From positions 406,485 through 470,484 of the forward strand of contig NZ_VDUW01000002.1 of the NCBI RefSeq assembly GCF_008039555.1: a DNA stretch of 64,000 nucleotides, written 5' to 3'. The position numbers were made by a program, and so were the translations under genes. This DNA comes from Cerasibacillus terrae (GTDB lineage: Bacteria > Bacillota > Bacilli > Bacillales > Amphibacillaceae). The notes below the pieces were generated by a model. The model did no database searches. It saw nothing but the letters and a program-made list of their open reading frames with translations, and was not told the origin of the DNA. Below are positions 47,142 to 56,590 of the stretch, one piece after another. Position 1 is the stretch's first letter, and each line of letters starts with the position of its first letter.

Positions 47142-47602
47142 GAATCCCGATATATTTGTTTGAATCCCGATATATTCGCTCGAATCCCGATATCCCGCGC
47201 TGAATCCCGATATATTTGTTTGAATCCCGATATATCCGCTTGAATCCCGATATCCCGCTCTGAATCCCGATATAATCGCCTGAATCCCGATATAATGTGC
47301 GGAATCCCGATATAATGCTCCGAATCCCGATATATTCGCCTGAAACCCGATATATTCGCTTGAATCCCGATATAATGCTCCGAATCCCGATATAATCGCC
47401 TGAATCCCGATATAATGTGCGGAATCCCGATATAATGCTCCGAATCCCGATATATTCGCTTGAATCCCGATATATCCGCTCGAATCCCGATATAATGCTC
47501 CGAATCCCGATATATCCGCCTGAATCCCGATATAATGCTCCGAATCCCGATATATTTGCCTGAATCCCGATATATTCGCTCCGAATCCCGATATCCCGCA
47601 CT
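47142..47602 (+). repeat. 20-bp repeat array 5 (23 units)
   Basis: 23 units, one of 21 bp (47562), between convergent genes. A 60-bp block (TGAATCCCGATATAATGTGC and the next two units) occurs at 47281 and again at 47401, differing by one base at its end. This indicates a 120-bp higher-order duplication. Confidence 0.95.
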
Positions 47603-47658
47603 AAAATTCCATCTGAACAGTATTCAAATCTCAAAATCTAAATTTAATTTCGAGTTCC

Positions 47659-48765
47659 TCATACATTTTTTAACATACGGTTTAATGCCAAGATTGCATT
47701 GTCAGCTGTTTCTTGTTCTACATGAATTTCATGGACATATTCCTCGGATATAATGGATTCTAGTGAGGCTAGTAAATATGGTAATGTGATCCGATTCATG
47801 GTTAAACAAGCGCATAAGTATGGATTTAAAGAGATGATTTTTTTATCTGGATGTTGATTCATTAATCGTTTAACTAAGTTCATTTCTGTTCCAATTGCCC
47901 ATTTGCTTTTAGCTGGTGCTTCTTCAATCGTGCGGATAATATAACTGGTGGAACCAGATTTGTCAGCGGCACGAACGGTTTCATGTGGACATTCTGGGTG
48001 GACGATGACATTCATGTCTGGATGTTTTTCACGAATCTCTTTTACATTATCTGCTGTGAAATTTTCGTGTACAGAACAATGCCCTTTCCATAAAATAATT
48101 TTAGCATCTTGAATATCTCCATCATATTCAAATGAAGAGGTTTGTGGATTCCATACTGCCATTTCATCAAGTGGAATCCCAAGCTCATGTGACACGTTTC
48201 TGCCTAAATGTTGATCAGGTAAAAATAAAATACGTTCTTTTTGTTCCAAGGCCCATGTAATCATTTTTTTCGCATTAGATGATGTGACGGTTGCTCCGCC
48301 ATGTTTTCCAACAAATGCTTTAATAGCAGCCGTTGAATTAATATATGTCAAAGGAATAATCGTATCACCAAATGTATCTTGTAAGATGTCCCAGCATTTT
48401 TCTGTTTGCCCAATATCCGCCATATCTGCTAAAGAACAGCCTGCCCGTAAATCAGGAAGGAGCACTTTTTGATCCTTTGACGTTAAAATATCTGCAGTTT
48501 CTGCCATAAAGTGAACACCACAAAATACAATCACTTCTGCATCTTTATTCTTTTCACTAAGCTGTGCTAATTGAAGGGAGTCCCCTGTAGCATCCGCAAA
48601 TTGTACTACTTCATCTTTTTGATAATGATGTGCAGGAATAAATAACCGCTTTCCTAATTGTTTCTTTATTTGAATCACTCGTTTTTCCATTTCTTCTACA
48701 GATAAATTTTTAATCGATTCAGGTAACCGCTGTTTCTTATCCAACATATCTAGTATTTGCACCAT
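47659..48765 (-). CDS. nadA: Quinolinate synthase
   Basis: 368 residues, the long-form NadA of Bacilli. Conserved segments are [55 protein letters not shown] and [11 protein letters not shown], the last three holding cluster cysteines. It condenses iminoaspartate with DHAP to quinolinate. GGGAGG supports the ATG at 48765; the open frame extends 11 codons further. It faces nifS, the usual layout for the Bacillus nad locus, but nadB and nadC, which normally lie between, are absent here. Confidence 0.93.
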   Translation of the reverse strand: MVQILDMLDKKQRLPESIKNLSVEEMEKRVIQIKKQLGKRLFIPAHHYQKDEVVQFADATGDSLQLAQLSEKNKDAEVIVFCGVHFMAETADILTSKDQKVLLPDLRAGCSLADMADIGQTEKCWDILQDTFGDTIIPLTYINSTAAIKAFVGKHGGATVTSSNAKKMITWALEQKERILFLPDQHLGRNVSHELGIPLDEMAVWNPQTSSFEYDGDIQDAKIILWKGHCSVHENFTADNVKEIREKHPDMNVIVHPECPHETVRAADKSGSTSYIIRTIEEAPAKSKWAIGTEMNLVKRLMNQHPDKKIISLNPYLCACLTMNRITLPYLLASLESIISEEYVHEIHVEQETADNAILALNRMLKNV

Positions 48766-48837
48766 TAAAAAACCTCCCATAAATAAATTAATATTCAATC
48801 ATTTCTTCCCTCGTTATGAATAATGGTTGTGAGTAAT

Positions 48838-48867
48838 TTCACAATCAATTAAAAAATGTGTTAGAAT
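48838..48867 (+). promoter_or_regulatory. Candidate nifS promoter
   Basis: TTCACA (48838) and TAGAAT (48862) with an 18-base spacer. The TTGACA repeats lie immediately downstream. Confidence 0.45.
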
Positions 48868-48874
48868 GGAACTG

Positions 48875-48922
48875 TTGACATCTATATTGACACAAAACTT
48901 GACATATGACAAGACAATAAAT
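48875..48922. promoter_or_regulatory. 12-bp direct repeats (TTGACA-N6), putative NiaR operator
   Basis: TTGACA occurs at 48875, 48887 and 48899, with AAGACA at 48911, i.e. at an exact 12-bp interval. The repeats lie between divergent nadA and nifS. The NAD repressor gene niaR is next downstream, so this is the natural place for its operator. Confidence 0.55.
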
Positions 48923-48942
48923 GGAAAAATGGGGGAATAGAT

Positions 48943-50109
48943 ATGATTTATTTAGATTATGCAGCAACAACACCAATGCGCAAGGAAGTATTACATGCAT
49001 TTCAAGAGGCTGCAAAAAAATATTATGGTAATCCAAGTAGTTTACATGATATCGGAACAGAGGCAAATGAAGCATTGGAGTTATGTCGTGAGCAATTAGC
49101 GGGTACGATTCAAGGGAATAAAGATGGTGTTTATTTTACAAGTGGTGGTTCGGAGTCAAATATCTTAGCTATCCGTTCTTTAATTGAGGCTAACCGTAAA
49201 AAGGGAAATCATCTGATTACAACAGATGCTGAGCATTCCTCTGTACACAATTTGTTTAAACAATTAGAAGAAGAAGGATATGAAGTGACTTATTTATCGG
49301 TAGATGGAGGCGGGCAGATCGATTTGGCAGACTTTCAAAATGCCCTTCGTAAAGACACAATACTTGCTTCCATTCATCACGGTAATTCAGAAATTGGAGC
49401 TGTACAACCTATACTTGAAATTGGAAAAATCCTGAAAGAACATCAGATTATTTTTCACACAGATTGCGTCCAATCATATGGAAAAGTTCCCATTGATGTA
49501 AACCAAAACTATATTGATAGTTTGTCCGTATCAAGTCATAAAATATATGGACCAAAAGGAATAGGTATGTGCTATATTAATCCGCGAGTAAACTGGAAGT
49601 CACAATACAAGGGTACAACCCATGAAAAAGGATTCCGTCCGGGGACAGTGGATGTTCCAAGTATTTTAGCATTTACAGCAGCAGCTCAAATGATGCATCA
49701 AGAAATGGAGGGGCAAAGAAGACGGGATTTACATTTGCGGATGAAATTGGTAAACGGATTAAAAGAACTGTCAAACCAATTTGTTGTGGAAGGTAATGAT
49801 GATATGGATAAACAACTTCCTCATATCGTTGGGCTCTCGTTTTTACAAGCACAGGGACAATATATTATGCTAGAATGTAATAGATATGGGTTAGCTGTTT
49901 CAACTGGAAGCGCCTGTCAAGTTGGGCAACAAAGTCCGTCACGAACAATGCTTTCAATGGGAAAGACAGTGGATGATGCGAAACAGCTTATTCGAATTTC
50001 ATTTGGGAAAATGACAACAGAAGAACAAATAACCCAAACTATCCAGACAATCGGAAAAGTATTAAAAACATTGCAGAAAATAAATTTATCGCAGCTTAAC
50101 TGGCTGTAA
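48943..50109 (+). CDS. nifS: Cysteine desulfurase of the NAD locus (NifS-like)
   Basis: 388 residues, class-V PLP enzyme. The PLP lysine is K200 (SVSSHKIYGPKG), H99-region TTDAEHSSVHN binds PLP, and the catalytic cysteine is in STGSACQVGQQSPS (about 325). In Bacilli this NifS supplies sulfur for the [4Fe-4S] cluster of NadA. GGGGGAA precedes the ATG. It is divergent from nadA and followed by niaR, as in the B. subtilis locus. Confidence 0.9.
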   Translation: MIYLDYAATTPMRKEVLHAFQEAAKKYYGNPSSLHDIGTEANEALELCREQLAGTIQGNKDGVYFTSGGSESNILAIRSLIEANRKKGNHLITTDAEHSSVHNLFKQLEEEGYEVTYLSVDGGGQIDLADFQNALRKDTILASIHHGNSEIGAVQPILEIGKILKEHQIIFHTDCVQSYGKVPIDVNQNYIDSLSVSSHKIYGPKGIGMCYINPRVNWKSQYKGTTHEKGFRPGTVDVPSILAFTAAAQMMHQEMEGQRRRDLHLRMKLVNGLKELSNQFVVEGNDDMDKQLPHIVGLSFLQAQGQYIMLECNRYGLAVSTGSACQVGQQSPSRTMLSMGKTVDDAKQLIRISFGKMTTEEQITQTIQTIGKVLKTLQKINLSQLNWL

Positions 50110-50157
50110 GATTACATTTCGAGAAGGCTGGCTGTATGATTACATTTCAAGAAGTAC
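50098..50157 (+). repeat. Short tandem duplication at the nifS 3' end
   Basis: The last nifS codons and stop (CTGGCTGTAAGATTACATTT) are repeated 31 bases later as CTGGCTGTATGATTACATTT, each followed by CGAGAAG or CAAGAAG. The copy lies outside the gene. Confidence 0.7.
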
Positions 50158-50313
50158 TGGGGACCACAAAAATGGATGTCGAAATCAACAGCCAGTAAAT
50201 GCCCGTTCGATTGTAACTAGTGGCAGATGAGGAAATCTCCCATCACTAGAAATTTCACTTTATAAAATACCGGATTTGTAATAAGGATAAAGGAAAAAAA
50301 GGTGGATAAAGGC

Positions 50314-50853
50314 ATGGTAAAAAAATTATTAGGTGAAGAACGAAGAGAATTCATCATGCAATTATTAAAGAAAAGTGACCAACCTATTACAGGTAAGGAG
50401 TTAGCTGACAAGACAAATGTAAGTAGACAAGTAATTGTTACAGATATGGCTTTATTAAAAACAAGGAAAGAGCCAATTATTGCGACAAATCGTGGTTATT
50501 TATATATAGAAAAACAATCTTCTAAAGGGAAATATAGCCGAGTTATTGTTTGTAATCACACACCAGAAGAGACGAAAAAAGAACTTGAGATTATTGTTGA
50601 TGCTGGTGTAACAGTAGTCGATGTTATTGTAGAGCACCAAATATATGGCGACTTAACTGGTTCACTCATGATCAGTAGTCGGTATGATGTCAATGAATTT
50701 GTTACAGCATTATCCAAACAAGAAGCAAATTTATTATCTGTTTTAACAGAAGGTATTCATTTACACACGTTAGAAGCAGATTCAACGGAAAAATTAGATG
50801 CCGCATGCCATGCATTACAAAAGGTGGGCATATTATATACCGACACCAAATAA
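50314..50853 (+). CDS. niaR: NAD biosynthesis repressor NiaR (YrxA/NadR of Bacillus)
   Basis: 179 residues: an N-terminal HTH_11 domain (about 3-60, PITGKELADKTNVSRQVIVTDMALLK) and a C-terminal 3H domain (about 75-175) with the metal-binding histidines in VDVIVEHQIYGDLTGSLMI and GIHLHTL. It represses nad genes when niacin or NAD is plentiful. The frame begins at GTG 50302, but AAAGGTGG is better spaced for the ATG at 50314. It follows nifS by about 200 bases. Confidence 0.9.
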   Translation: MVKKLLGEERREFIMQLLKKSDQPITGKELADKTNVSRQVIVTDMALLKTRKEPIIATNRGYLYIEKQSSKGKYSRVIVCNHTPEETKKELEIIVDAGVTVVDVIVEHQIYGDLTGSLMISSRYDVNEFVTALSKQEANLLSVLTEGIHLHTLEADSTEKLDAACHALQKVGILYTDTK

Positions 50854-50909
50854 TATTTTTTTATGAAATAAGATGTTATACCATTACTATCAATTAATGG
50901 AGGATGGCG

Positions 50910-51092
50910 ATGATGAAGAATGAAAAAGGAATAAAAAGCTCTCTATTTTCATGTCCGACATGTTCTATAGAAAAAAGTGAAGTGGAAGAAAAAAGTAAAA
51001 TCAAACAATTCTTTTCCAATATTTGCATTGGCCATGTGGCATTATTTTTAGGTGCTATTTACATTGCAGTCATGCAATTATTTTTCATATAA
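50910..51092 (+). CDS. Small membrane protein with CxxC motif
   Basis: 60 residues. A CPTC motif near residue 15 suggests a metal or redox site; a basic/acidic linker follows, then one hydrophobic span (about 39-58, IGHVALFLGAIYIAVMQLFF). GGAGG lies 6 bases before the ATG at 50910. No family recognised. It lies between niaR and the glycerate kinase gene and may be co-transcribed with niaR. Confidence 0.55.
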   Translation: MMKNEKGIKSSLFSCPTCSIEKSEVEEKSKIKQFFSNICIGHVALFLGAIYIAVMQLFFI

Positions 51093-51151
51093 CAACTAGG
51101 AATCAGACGAACTCCTATTAATAATAAAACAAAAAAGGAGAAGGGTTTCTT

Positions 51152-52342
51152 ATGAAAATTGTCATTGCACCGGATTCTTTTAAAGGAAGTATGTCGGCAT
51201 TACAGGTAGGCCAGACGATGGAAAAAGCAGTGCTTGAAATTTTTCCTGAATGTCAGTCCATCGTAAAACCAATGGCGGACGGCGGGGAAGGGACATTAGA
51301 TATTTTATTACAGGCTACAAATGGAAGGAAAATCCCGATTACGTGTACAGGTCCGGATGGAAAAGAGATTTCAACTAGTTATGGGATACAATCTGATCAA
51401 AAAACAGCAATGATTGAATGTGCAAATATTGCTGGATTGCCACTTGTTCCTATAGAAATGCGAAACCCTGACAAAACAACATCCTATGGAATTGGAGAAG
51501 CTATTCGAGATGCGCTGGATAGAGGCTGTTCTTCCATTGTCATTGGACTTGGCGGAAGTGCGGTAAATGATGGTGGCTTTGGAATGCTTCAAGCATTAGG
51601 ATTACAAGCCTGGGATGAAAAGGGAAACTTACTATCCCATTTTGGAAAAGACATGCTCCGGGTGGCTAAAGTGAACATAGACAATTTAGATAAGCGAATT
51701 TGGCAGACGGAAATTAAAATTGCAAGCGATGTGACAAATCCGTTATGCGGAGAGACAGGTGCAAGTAGTGTATTTGGTCCCCAAAAAGGTGCGACCCCAA
51801 CACAAGTAACGCAATATGACCAAGCATTGGATACTTATGGAACATTATTAGAAAAAGAATTCGCTCTACTGGTGAAAAATAAACATAGAACGAAAACTGC
51901 TCGTGGACTAGAGGACGATGTATCTAAAAAAAGTAAACAAGGCGCAGGTGCTGCAGGAGGTATAGGTTTCGCCCTGTTAACTATTGGTGGAAATATATAC
52001 TCCGGTGCAAAGCTAATTGCCGACATGATTGAACTTGAATCAGCGATAAAAAAGGCGGATCTTGTTTTAACTGGTGAAGGAAAAAGTGATGAACAAACAT
52101 TGTACGGAAAGGCCCCTGGTTTTATCGCGGAAATTGCATACAAACATAATGTTCCTACCGTATTAATTTCCGGAAGCCTTGGTGGAGAAACTTCAGCTTT
52201 ACAGAAAAAGTTTTCCGGTTTCTTTTCCATTCAAAAACAGCCAATAACACTAAAAGACAGCATAAAAAATGCAGAATCATTATTATATGAACAAACAAAA
52301 CAAATCCTTCACTTTTGGAAACAAATGAGGAAAATCTATTAA
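51152..52342 (+). CDS. glxK: Glycerate kinase
   Basis: 396 residues of the GckA/GlxK type-1 glycerate kinase family. Hallmarks are KIVIAPDSFKGSMSA (N-terminal), KPMADGGEGTLDIL, IGLGGSAVNDGGFGMLQALG, and GAAGGIGFALL with LVLTGEGKSDEQTLYGKAP. It phosphorylates D-glycerate to 2- or 3-phosphoglycerate. AAAGGAGAAGGG precedes the ATG. No glycolate or glucarate genes are adjacent. The 20-bp array 6 begins 14 bases after the stop. Confidence 0.92.
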   Translation: MKIVIAPDSFKGSMSALQVGQTMEKAVLEIFPECQSIVKPMADGGEGTLDILLQATNGRKIPITCTGPDGKEISTSYGIQSDQKTAMIECANIAGLPLVPIEMRNPDKTTSYGIGEAIRDALDRGCSSIVIGLGGSAVNDGGFGMLQALGLQAWDEKGNLLSHFGKDMLRVAKVNIDNLDKRIWQTEIKIASDVTNPLCGETGASSVFGPQKGATPTQVTQYDQALDTYGTLLEKEFALLVKNKHRTKTARGLEDDVSKKSKQGAGAAGGIGFALLTIGGNIYSGAKLIADMIELESAIKKADLVLTGEGKSDEQTLYGKAPGFIAEIAYKHNVPTVLISGSLGGETSALQKKFSGFFSIQKQPITLKDSIKNAESLLYEQTKQILHFWKQMRKIY

Positions 52343-52355
52343 TACCTTGTGTCGC

Positions 52356-53055
52356 GAATCCCGAAATATTTGTTTGAAACCCGATATATTCGTCCGAATC
52401 CCGATATATGTGTCTGAATCCCGATATATTTGTTTGAATCCCGATATATTTGTTTGAATCCCGATATAATCGTTCTGAATCCCGATATATGTGTCTGAAT
52501 CCCGATATAATCGTGCGAATCCCGATATATTCGCCTGAATGCCGATATCCCACGCCGAATCCCGATATCCGCCCGAATCCCGATATATGTGTCTGAATCC
52601 CGATATCTGCGCTCGAATCCCGATATATTCGCTCGAATCCCGATACATTCGTCCGAATCCCGATATATTCGCCTGAATGCCGATATCCCACGCCGAATCC
52701 CGATATCCGCGCTTGAATCCCGATATATTGCTCTGAATCCCGATATCCGCGCTCGAATCCCGATATATTCGCTTGAATCCCGATATCCCACGCCGAATCC
52801 CGATATCTCGCTCTGAATCCCGATATCTGCGCCCGAATCCCGATATATTCGCCTGAATCCCGATATATTCGTCCGAATCCCGATATATTTGTTTGAAACC
52901 CGATATATGTGTCTGAATCCCGATATAATCGTTCGAATCCCGATATCCGCGCCTGAATCCCGATATCCGCGCTCAAATCCCGATATCCCGCGCTGAATCC
53001 CGATACCTGCGCCCAAATCCCGATATCCCACGCCGAATCCCGATATCCCGCCCAA
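52356..53055 (+). repeat. 20-bp repeat array 6 (about 35 units)
   Basis: The largest array. Most units are 20 bp, but there are variants of 18 (52557) and 21 (52456) bp, so register is looser than in arrays 2 and 3. A few units have GAATGCC or GAAACCC cores. It lies between codirectional glxK and the LCP gene; about 160 bases remain for the LCP promoter. Confidence 0.95.
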
Positions 53056-53215
53056 ACCTCTCGATAAACCCACCCGAAATTCTGAATTTTTTTATGAATA
53101 TTGTCTTAATATGTCTAGCGTATTTTTTTTTTAGATGTATAATTAAATGCAGGTGAGTCCGTACAGTGTCTTTAAAATTTAAATTATATGACTGGGAATA
53201 TGAGGTGTTTATTTC

Positions 53216-54136
53216 ATGAGAAAAAATAAATCTAAAAAGAAAAGAAATCTCTGGATTGTTATTCCGCTTACTATTTTTGCAGTCCTTGTGTTTAGTATTG
53301 GGGCGTATGTATTATCCTTTTATGTAAAGGTGAAGAATACAGTGGATAAAGAGATGCATGAGCCGGTAGAATCTATTGATATTTCCAAGGCGAAGAAAAA
53401 ATTGGAGGATTTGGAACCATTAAATATTCTTCTTTTAGGTGTGGATGCCAGAGCGGGTGATAAGGGTCGTTCTGATGCATTGATGGTTCTTTCGCTTGAT
53501 CCGCAAAATAACCGTTCCCAATTAATTAGCATCCCTCGTGATACAAGGACGACTATTGTTGGGAAAGGGAAAGAGGATAAAATTAATCATGCATTTGCCT
53601 TTGGTGGTGCTGATATGTCTGCTGCTACTGTTAAAAATCTTCTAGATATTGATTTAGACTATTATGTGCAAATTAATATGGAAGGTTTAAAAGAATTAGT
53701 GGATGAATTAGGTAATATTACCGTTCAAAATGAAGTGGAATGGTCTGATAGTAAATACAATTTTACAAAAGGTTCCCTTGCAATGGATGGTGATATGACA
53801 ATGGCATATGTTCGGATGCGTAAACAGGATCCAGAGGGTGACTTCGGCCGAACAAAACGTCAACGGAAAGTAATTGAAGCAATTATTGACCGTGGTGCAT
53901 CTGTTGGTAACGTTCCGAAAATTAATAGTACGATGGAAATTCTAGGGAAAAATATGGCAACAAACATGGAATTTGGTGATATGAAACAAATTTTCAGTGA
54001 CTATAGTGGAACGAGAAAAAACATGGATAGTTATATGATGCAGGGTACTGGAACAAAAATTGATGGTGTCTATTATTTAGAAATTCCAGATGAAGAAATC
54101 GAAAAGACGCATAAAATGATTACAGAAATCAAATAA
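53216..54136 (+). CDS. LytR-CpsA-Psr (LCP) family cell-wall ligase
   Basis: 306 residues: a basic N-terminus, one membrane anchor (about 15-37, VIPLTIFAVLVFSIGAYVLSF), then an extracellular LCP domain with LLLGVDARAGDKGRSDALMVL, ISIPRDTRT, and the arginine-rich AYVRMRKQDPEGDFGRTKRQRKVI. LCP enzymes attach teichoic acids or other glycopolymers to peptidoglycan. GAGGTG precedes the ATG. It is a single gene; several paralogues are usual in Bacilli. Confidence 0.92.
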   Translation: MRKNKSKKKRNLWIVIPLTIFAVLVFSIGAYVLSFYVKVKNTVDKEMHEPVESIDISKAKKKLEDLEPLNILLLGVDARAGDKGRSDALMVLSLDPQNNRSQLISIPRDTRTTIVGKGKEDKINHAFAFGGADMSAATVKNLLDIDLDYYVQINMEGLKELVDELGNITVQNEVEWSDSKYNFTKGSLAMDGDMTMAYVRMRKQDPEGDFGRTKRQRKVIEAIIDRGASVGNVPKINSTMEILGKNMATNMEFGDMKQIFSDYSGTRKNMDSYMMQGTGTKIDGVYYLEIPDEEIEKTHKMITEIK

Positions 54137-54180
54137 AAAAAGTGGCTAACTACTTTTGATTGTAGTCTAGCCACTTTTTG
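54135..54180 (+). terminator. Terminator after the LCP gene
   Basis: AAAAAGTGGCTA / TAGCCACTTTTT stem around a loop that itself pairs CTAC with GTAG. Confidence 0.88.
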
Positions 54181-54206
54181 TATGTGGTAAAGGTTTTCAA
54201 TAAGAA

Positions 54207-54246
54207 TAAAAAGCACATCATCTCTATCAAACAAGAAATGATGTGC
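54207..54246 (-). terminator. Terminator after bioY
   Basis: GCACATCAT / ATGATGTGC stem; on the minus strand it is followed by TTTTTA. Confidence 0.8.
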
Positions 54247-54280
54247 CAAAGATATATTCTACCTACAAAAAGGGGAGGGA

Positions 54281-54832
54281 TTAAGCATATAGTAGATTAG
54301 CAGAATTCAGTCGATTTCGCACGACAATTCCAAGCCAAGCTGCTAAAACGCCTTTCACTACACCAACAATAATGAAAGGGGCAAAACCTCCTAAAAATGC
54401 TGCTGTCCAAGTTAAATTAGCAACTATTTTTAAATAAACTGTTCCAATTGTTAATGTAACAAGCATCCCAATAATGTTTGCAATAATGGCATTTATTACT
54501 GTGAATGATGTTTTTTCTAAATAATAACCAATTATAAATGCAGTTGGAATAAATCCAAAAATAAAGCCACCAGTCGGACCAACAATCACACCTAGTCCAC
54601 CAGAAAAACCTGAGAATACCGGAATCCCTACAGCTCCTAAAATTAAATAAAGTAAGGATGCAAGAGTTCCGTATTTTGAACCTAAAATAGTTGCAACAAT
54701 TCCAATTGCTAACGTTTGTCCTGTAATTGGTACAAGTGGCAATGGTATTGTTATTTGTGCTAAAATACAGATAATTGCTGTACATAAAGCAGTTAAAATC
54801 AGCATACGTAATCTTGATTGTGATGAATCCAT
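54281..54832 (-). CDS. bioY: Biotin transporter S component BioY
   Basis: 183 residues with about six membrane spans. BioY motifs are PLPLVPITGQTLAIGI, LYLILGAVGIPVFSGFSGG and GPTGGFIFGF. It is the substrate-binding component of the ECF-type biotin transporter and can work with the shared EcfAAT module encoded elsewhere. GGAGGTAAGAG precedes the ATG. A perfect BirA-type dyad upstream shows repression by biotinylated-state BirA. No bio synthesis genes are adjacent. Confidence 0.93.
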   Translation of the reverse strand: MDSSQSRLRMLILTALCTAIICILAQITIPLPLVPITGQTLAIGIVATILGSKYGTLASLLYLILGAVGIPVFSGFSGGLGVIVGPTGGFIFGFIPTAFIIGYYLEKTSFTVINAIIANIIGMLVTLTIGTVYLKIVANLTWTAAFLGGFAPFIIVGVVKGVLAAWLGIVVRNRLNSANLLYA

Positions 54833-54856
54833 TCTCTTACCTCCTTATCATTCCTC

Positions 54857-54890
54857 TATAATGTTAACCATTAAAAATTTCCGTTAACAT
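54857..54890. promoter_or_regulatory. BirA operator upstream of bioY
   Basis: TAATGTTAAC-N14-GTTAACATTA, perfect 10-bp inverted arms with the spacing typical of BirA boxes, 25 bases before the bioY start. Confidence 0.88.
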
Positions 54891-55066
54891 TAATTATAGG
54901 TTATGTCCCCAATTTGTCAATTCCCTTTTTTAAAATAATAAATAAAACAACAAATTTAGACAGATATTGACATGATTTTGTAATTTTTGTAAAATAAGTG
55001 CAATCAATTATTTTCGAATTCTTATATTTTTCTAAAAAGAGGAAGGTGGTATGTTTTTTGAAAAAG

Positions 55067-55080
55067 AAAGCGCTTTACCA
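55067..55080. promoter_or_regulatory. Weak cre-like sequence upstream of the MFS gene
   Basis: AGAAAGCGCTTTAC has the core AAAGCGCTTT palindrome but mismatches the CcpA consensus at both ends. The region 54891-55190 holds no other feature that I can support. Confidence 0.3.
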
Positions 55081-55190
55081 TAAAAAAAGATAATTTTGCG
55101 GGCAGGCAAAATAGATGTAAGCTTAAAAGCAAACATGTGGTAACAATCGTTTTATAGACAGATAATTGGTAAGTAAAAGGGGAGAACAAC

Positions 55191-56495
55191 ATGGAGAAAG
55201 ATTTGCGAAGAGTTCTTATTGCAAGTGTCGTTGGAAGTGCTGTTGAATGGTTTGATTATTTCTTATATGGCACGGTTGCTGCACTTGTATTTAATCAGTT
55301 ATTTTTTGTAACAGAAAATCCGGCTTTTGGAACATTATTTGCTTTTGCTACATTTGCACTAGCATTTTTTATCCGCCCTTTAGGTGGGGTCATTTTCAGT
55401 CATATTGGGGATCGAATTGGACGAAAGAAAACGTTAGTACTCACATTAAGTATTATGGGTGCTGCTACGTTTTTAATGGGTATTCTACCAACATATGATA
55501 TGGTTGGAATCTGGGCACCAATTTTCTTAATTATTTTACGCCTCATCCAAGGCTTAGGTTTAGGTGGGGAATGGGGTGGTTCCCTACTATTAGCGGTTGA
55601 GTATGCTCCAAAAGAAAAGCGTGGTTTATTCGGTAGTGTCCCACAAACAGGGATTACAATCGGTATGTTGATGGGGACAATCACTCTTTCCATTATGACC
55701 TTACTACCAGAAGATGCTTTCTTGGCATGGGGATGGCGTGTCCCATTTTTATTAAGTGCCCTTTTAGTCATCTTTGGTCTGTGGATTAGAAAGGGGATTG
55801 ACGAAACACCATCATTTAAAAAGGCAAAGGAAAAAGGTGAAATTGCTAAGCTTCCAGTTGTTGATACATTTCGTTATCATTGGAAGGAAGTCCTTATTTC
55901 TACAGGGGCAAAAGTAGTGGAAACTGCACCATTTTATATTTTTGGAACTTTTATTGTGTCCTATGCAACCGAACAATTAGATTTCAGTCGAACAGTTACT
56001 TTAAATGCTGTCACAATTGCCACGATTATTACAACAATACTCATTCCAATTATGGGAAGTATTTCGGATAAAATTGGCCGTAAAAAGTTATATGTAGGTG
56101 GTACCATTTTAATGATGTTATACGCATTTCCTTATTTTTGGCTTATTCATCAAGAATCGGACCTACTATTGATTTTAGCTACAATCATTGGCCTTGGTAT
56201 TATTTGGGCACCGATTACTGCGGTATTAGGAACGATGTTTTCGGAAATTTTCAGTCCAGAAGTAAGGTATACAGGAGTATCTCTAGGCTATCAAATAGGT
56301 GCAGCTGTTGCAGGTGGAACAGCACCATTAGTTGCAACTGCACTCTTAATAAAATTCGATAATTCCTATGTTCCGGTTGCACTATATATTATTTTAACAG
56401 CAGTCATATCCCTCATTGCTGTCTTGCCAATTAAAGATCGCCGTAATCAAGATTTAGATGAAGGATATTTTAAAAAAGATGAGGCAGCGCTTTAA
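55191..56495 (+). CDS. MFS transporter, metabolite:H+ symporter type
   Basis: 434 residues, 12 spans. MHS-subfamily features are GSAVEWFDYFLYGTVAALVF at the start, the MFS loop HIGDRIGRKKTLVL between spans 2 and 3, its second copy SDKIGRKKLYVGG, and RLIQGLGLGGEWGGSLLL in span 4. Substrates in this group are small carboxylates, betaines or amino acids. GGGGAG precedes the ATG. The next gene is an ornithine cyclodeaminase-like enzyme and then a convergent M24 peptidase, which hints at uptake of an amino acid or a proline-type compound. Confidence 0.85.
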   Translation: MEKDLRRVLIASVVGSAVEWFDYFLYGTVAALVFNQLFFVTENPAFGTLFAFATFALAFFIRPLGGVIFSHIGDRIGRKKTLVLTLSIMGAATFLMGILPTYDMVGIWAPIFLIILRLIQGLGLGGEWGGSLLLAVEYAPKEKRGLFGSVPQTGITIGMLMGTITLSIMTLLPEDAFLAWGWRVPFLLSALLVIFGLWIRKGIDETPSFKKAKEKGEIAKLPVVDTFRYHWKEVLISTGAKVVETAPFYIFGTFIVSYATEQLDFSRTVTLNAVTIATIITTILIPIMGSISDKIGRKKLYVGGTILMMLYAFPYFWLIHQESDLLLILATIIGLGIIWAPITAVLGTMFSEIFSPEVRYTGVSLGYQIGAAVAGGTAPLVATALLIKFDNSYVPVALYIILTAVISLIAVLPIKDRRNQDLDEGYFKKDEAAL

Positions 56496-56590
56496 AAGGG
56501 TTATCATTACTGAAACATTCACCTATGAAAGGCTAACAAATCGTACCAGTAAAATACATTATAGTTAAAATTGAAAAGGATGAATTTTAC

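Noticed and set aside
54417..54785. 122-codon ORF overlapping bioY in another frame
   Set aside because: Asn/Cys/Tyr-rich nonsense composition; bioY motifs lie in the other frame.
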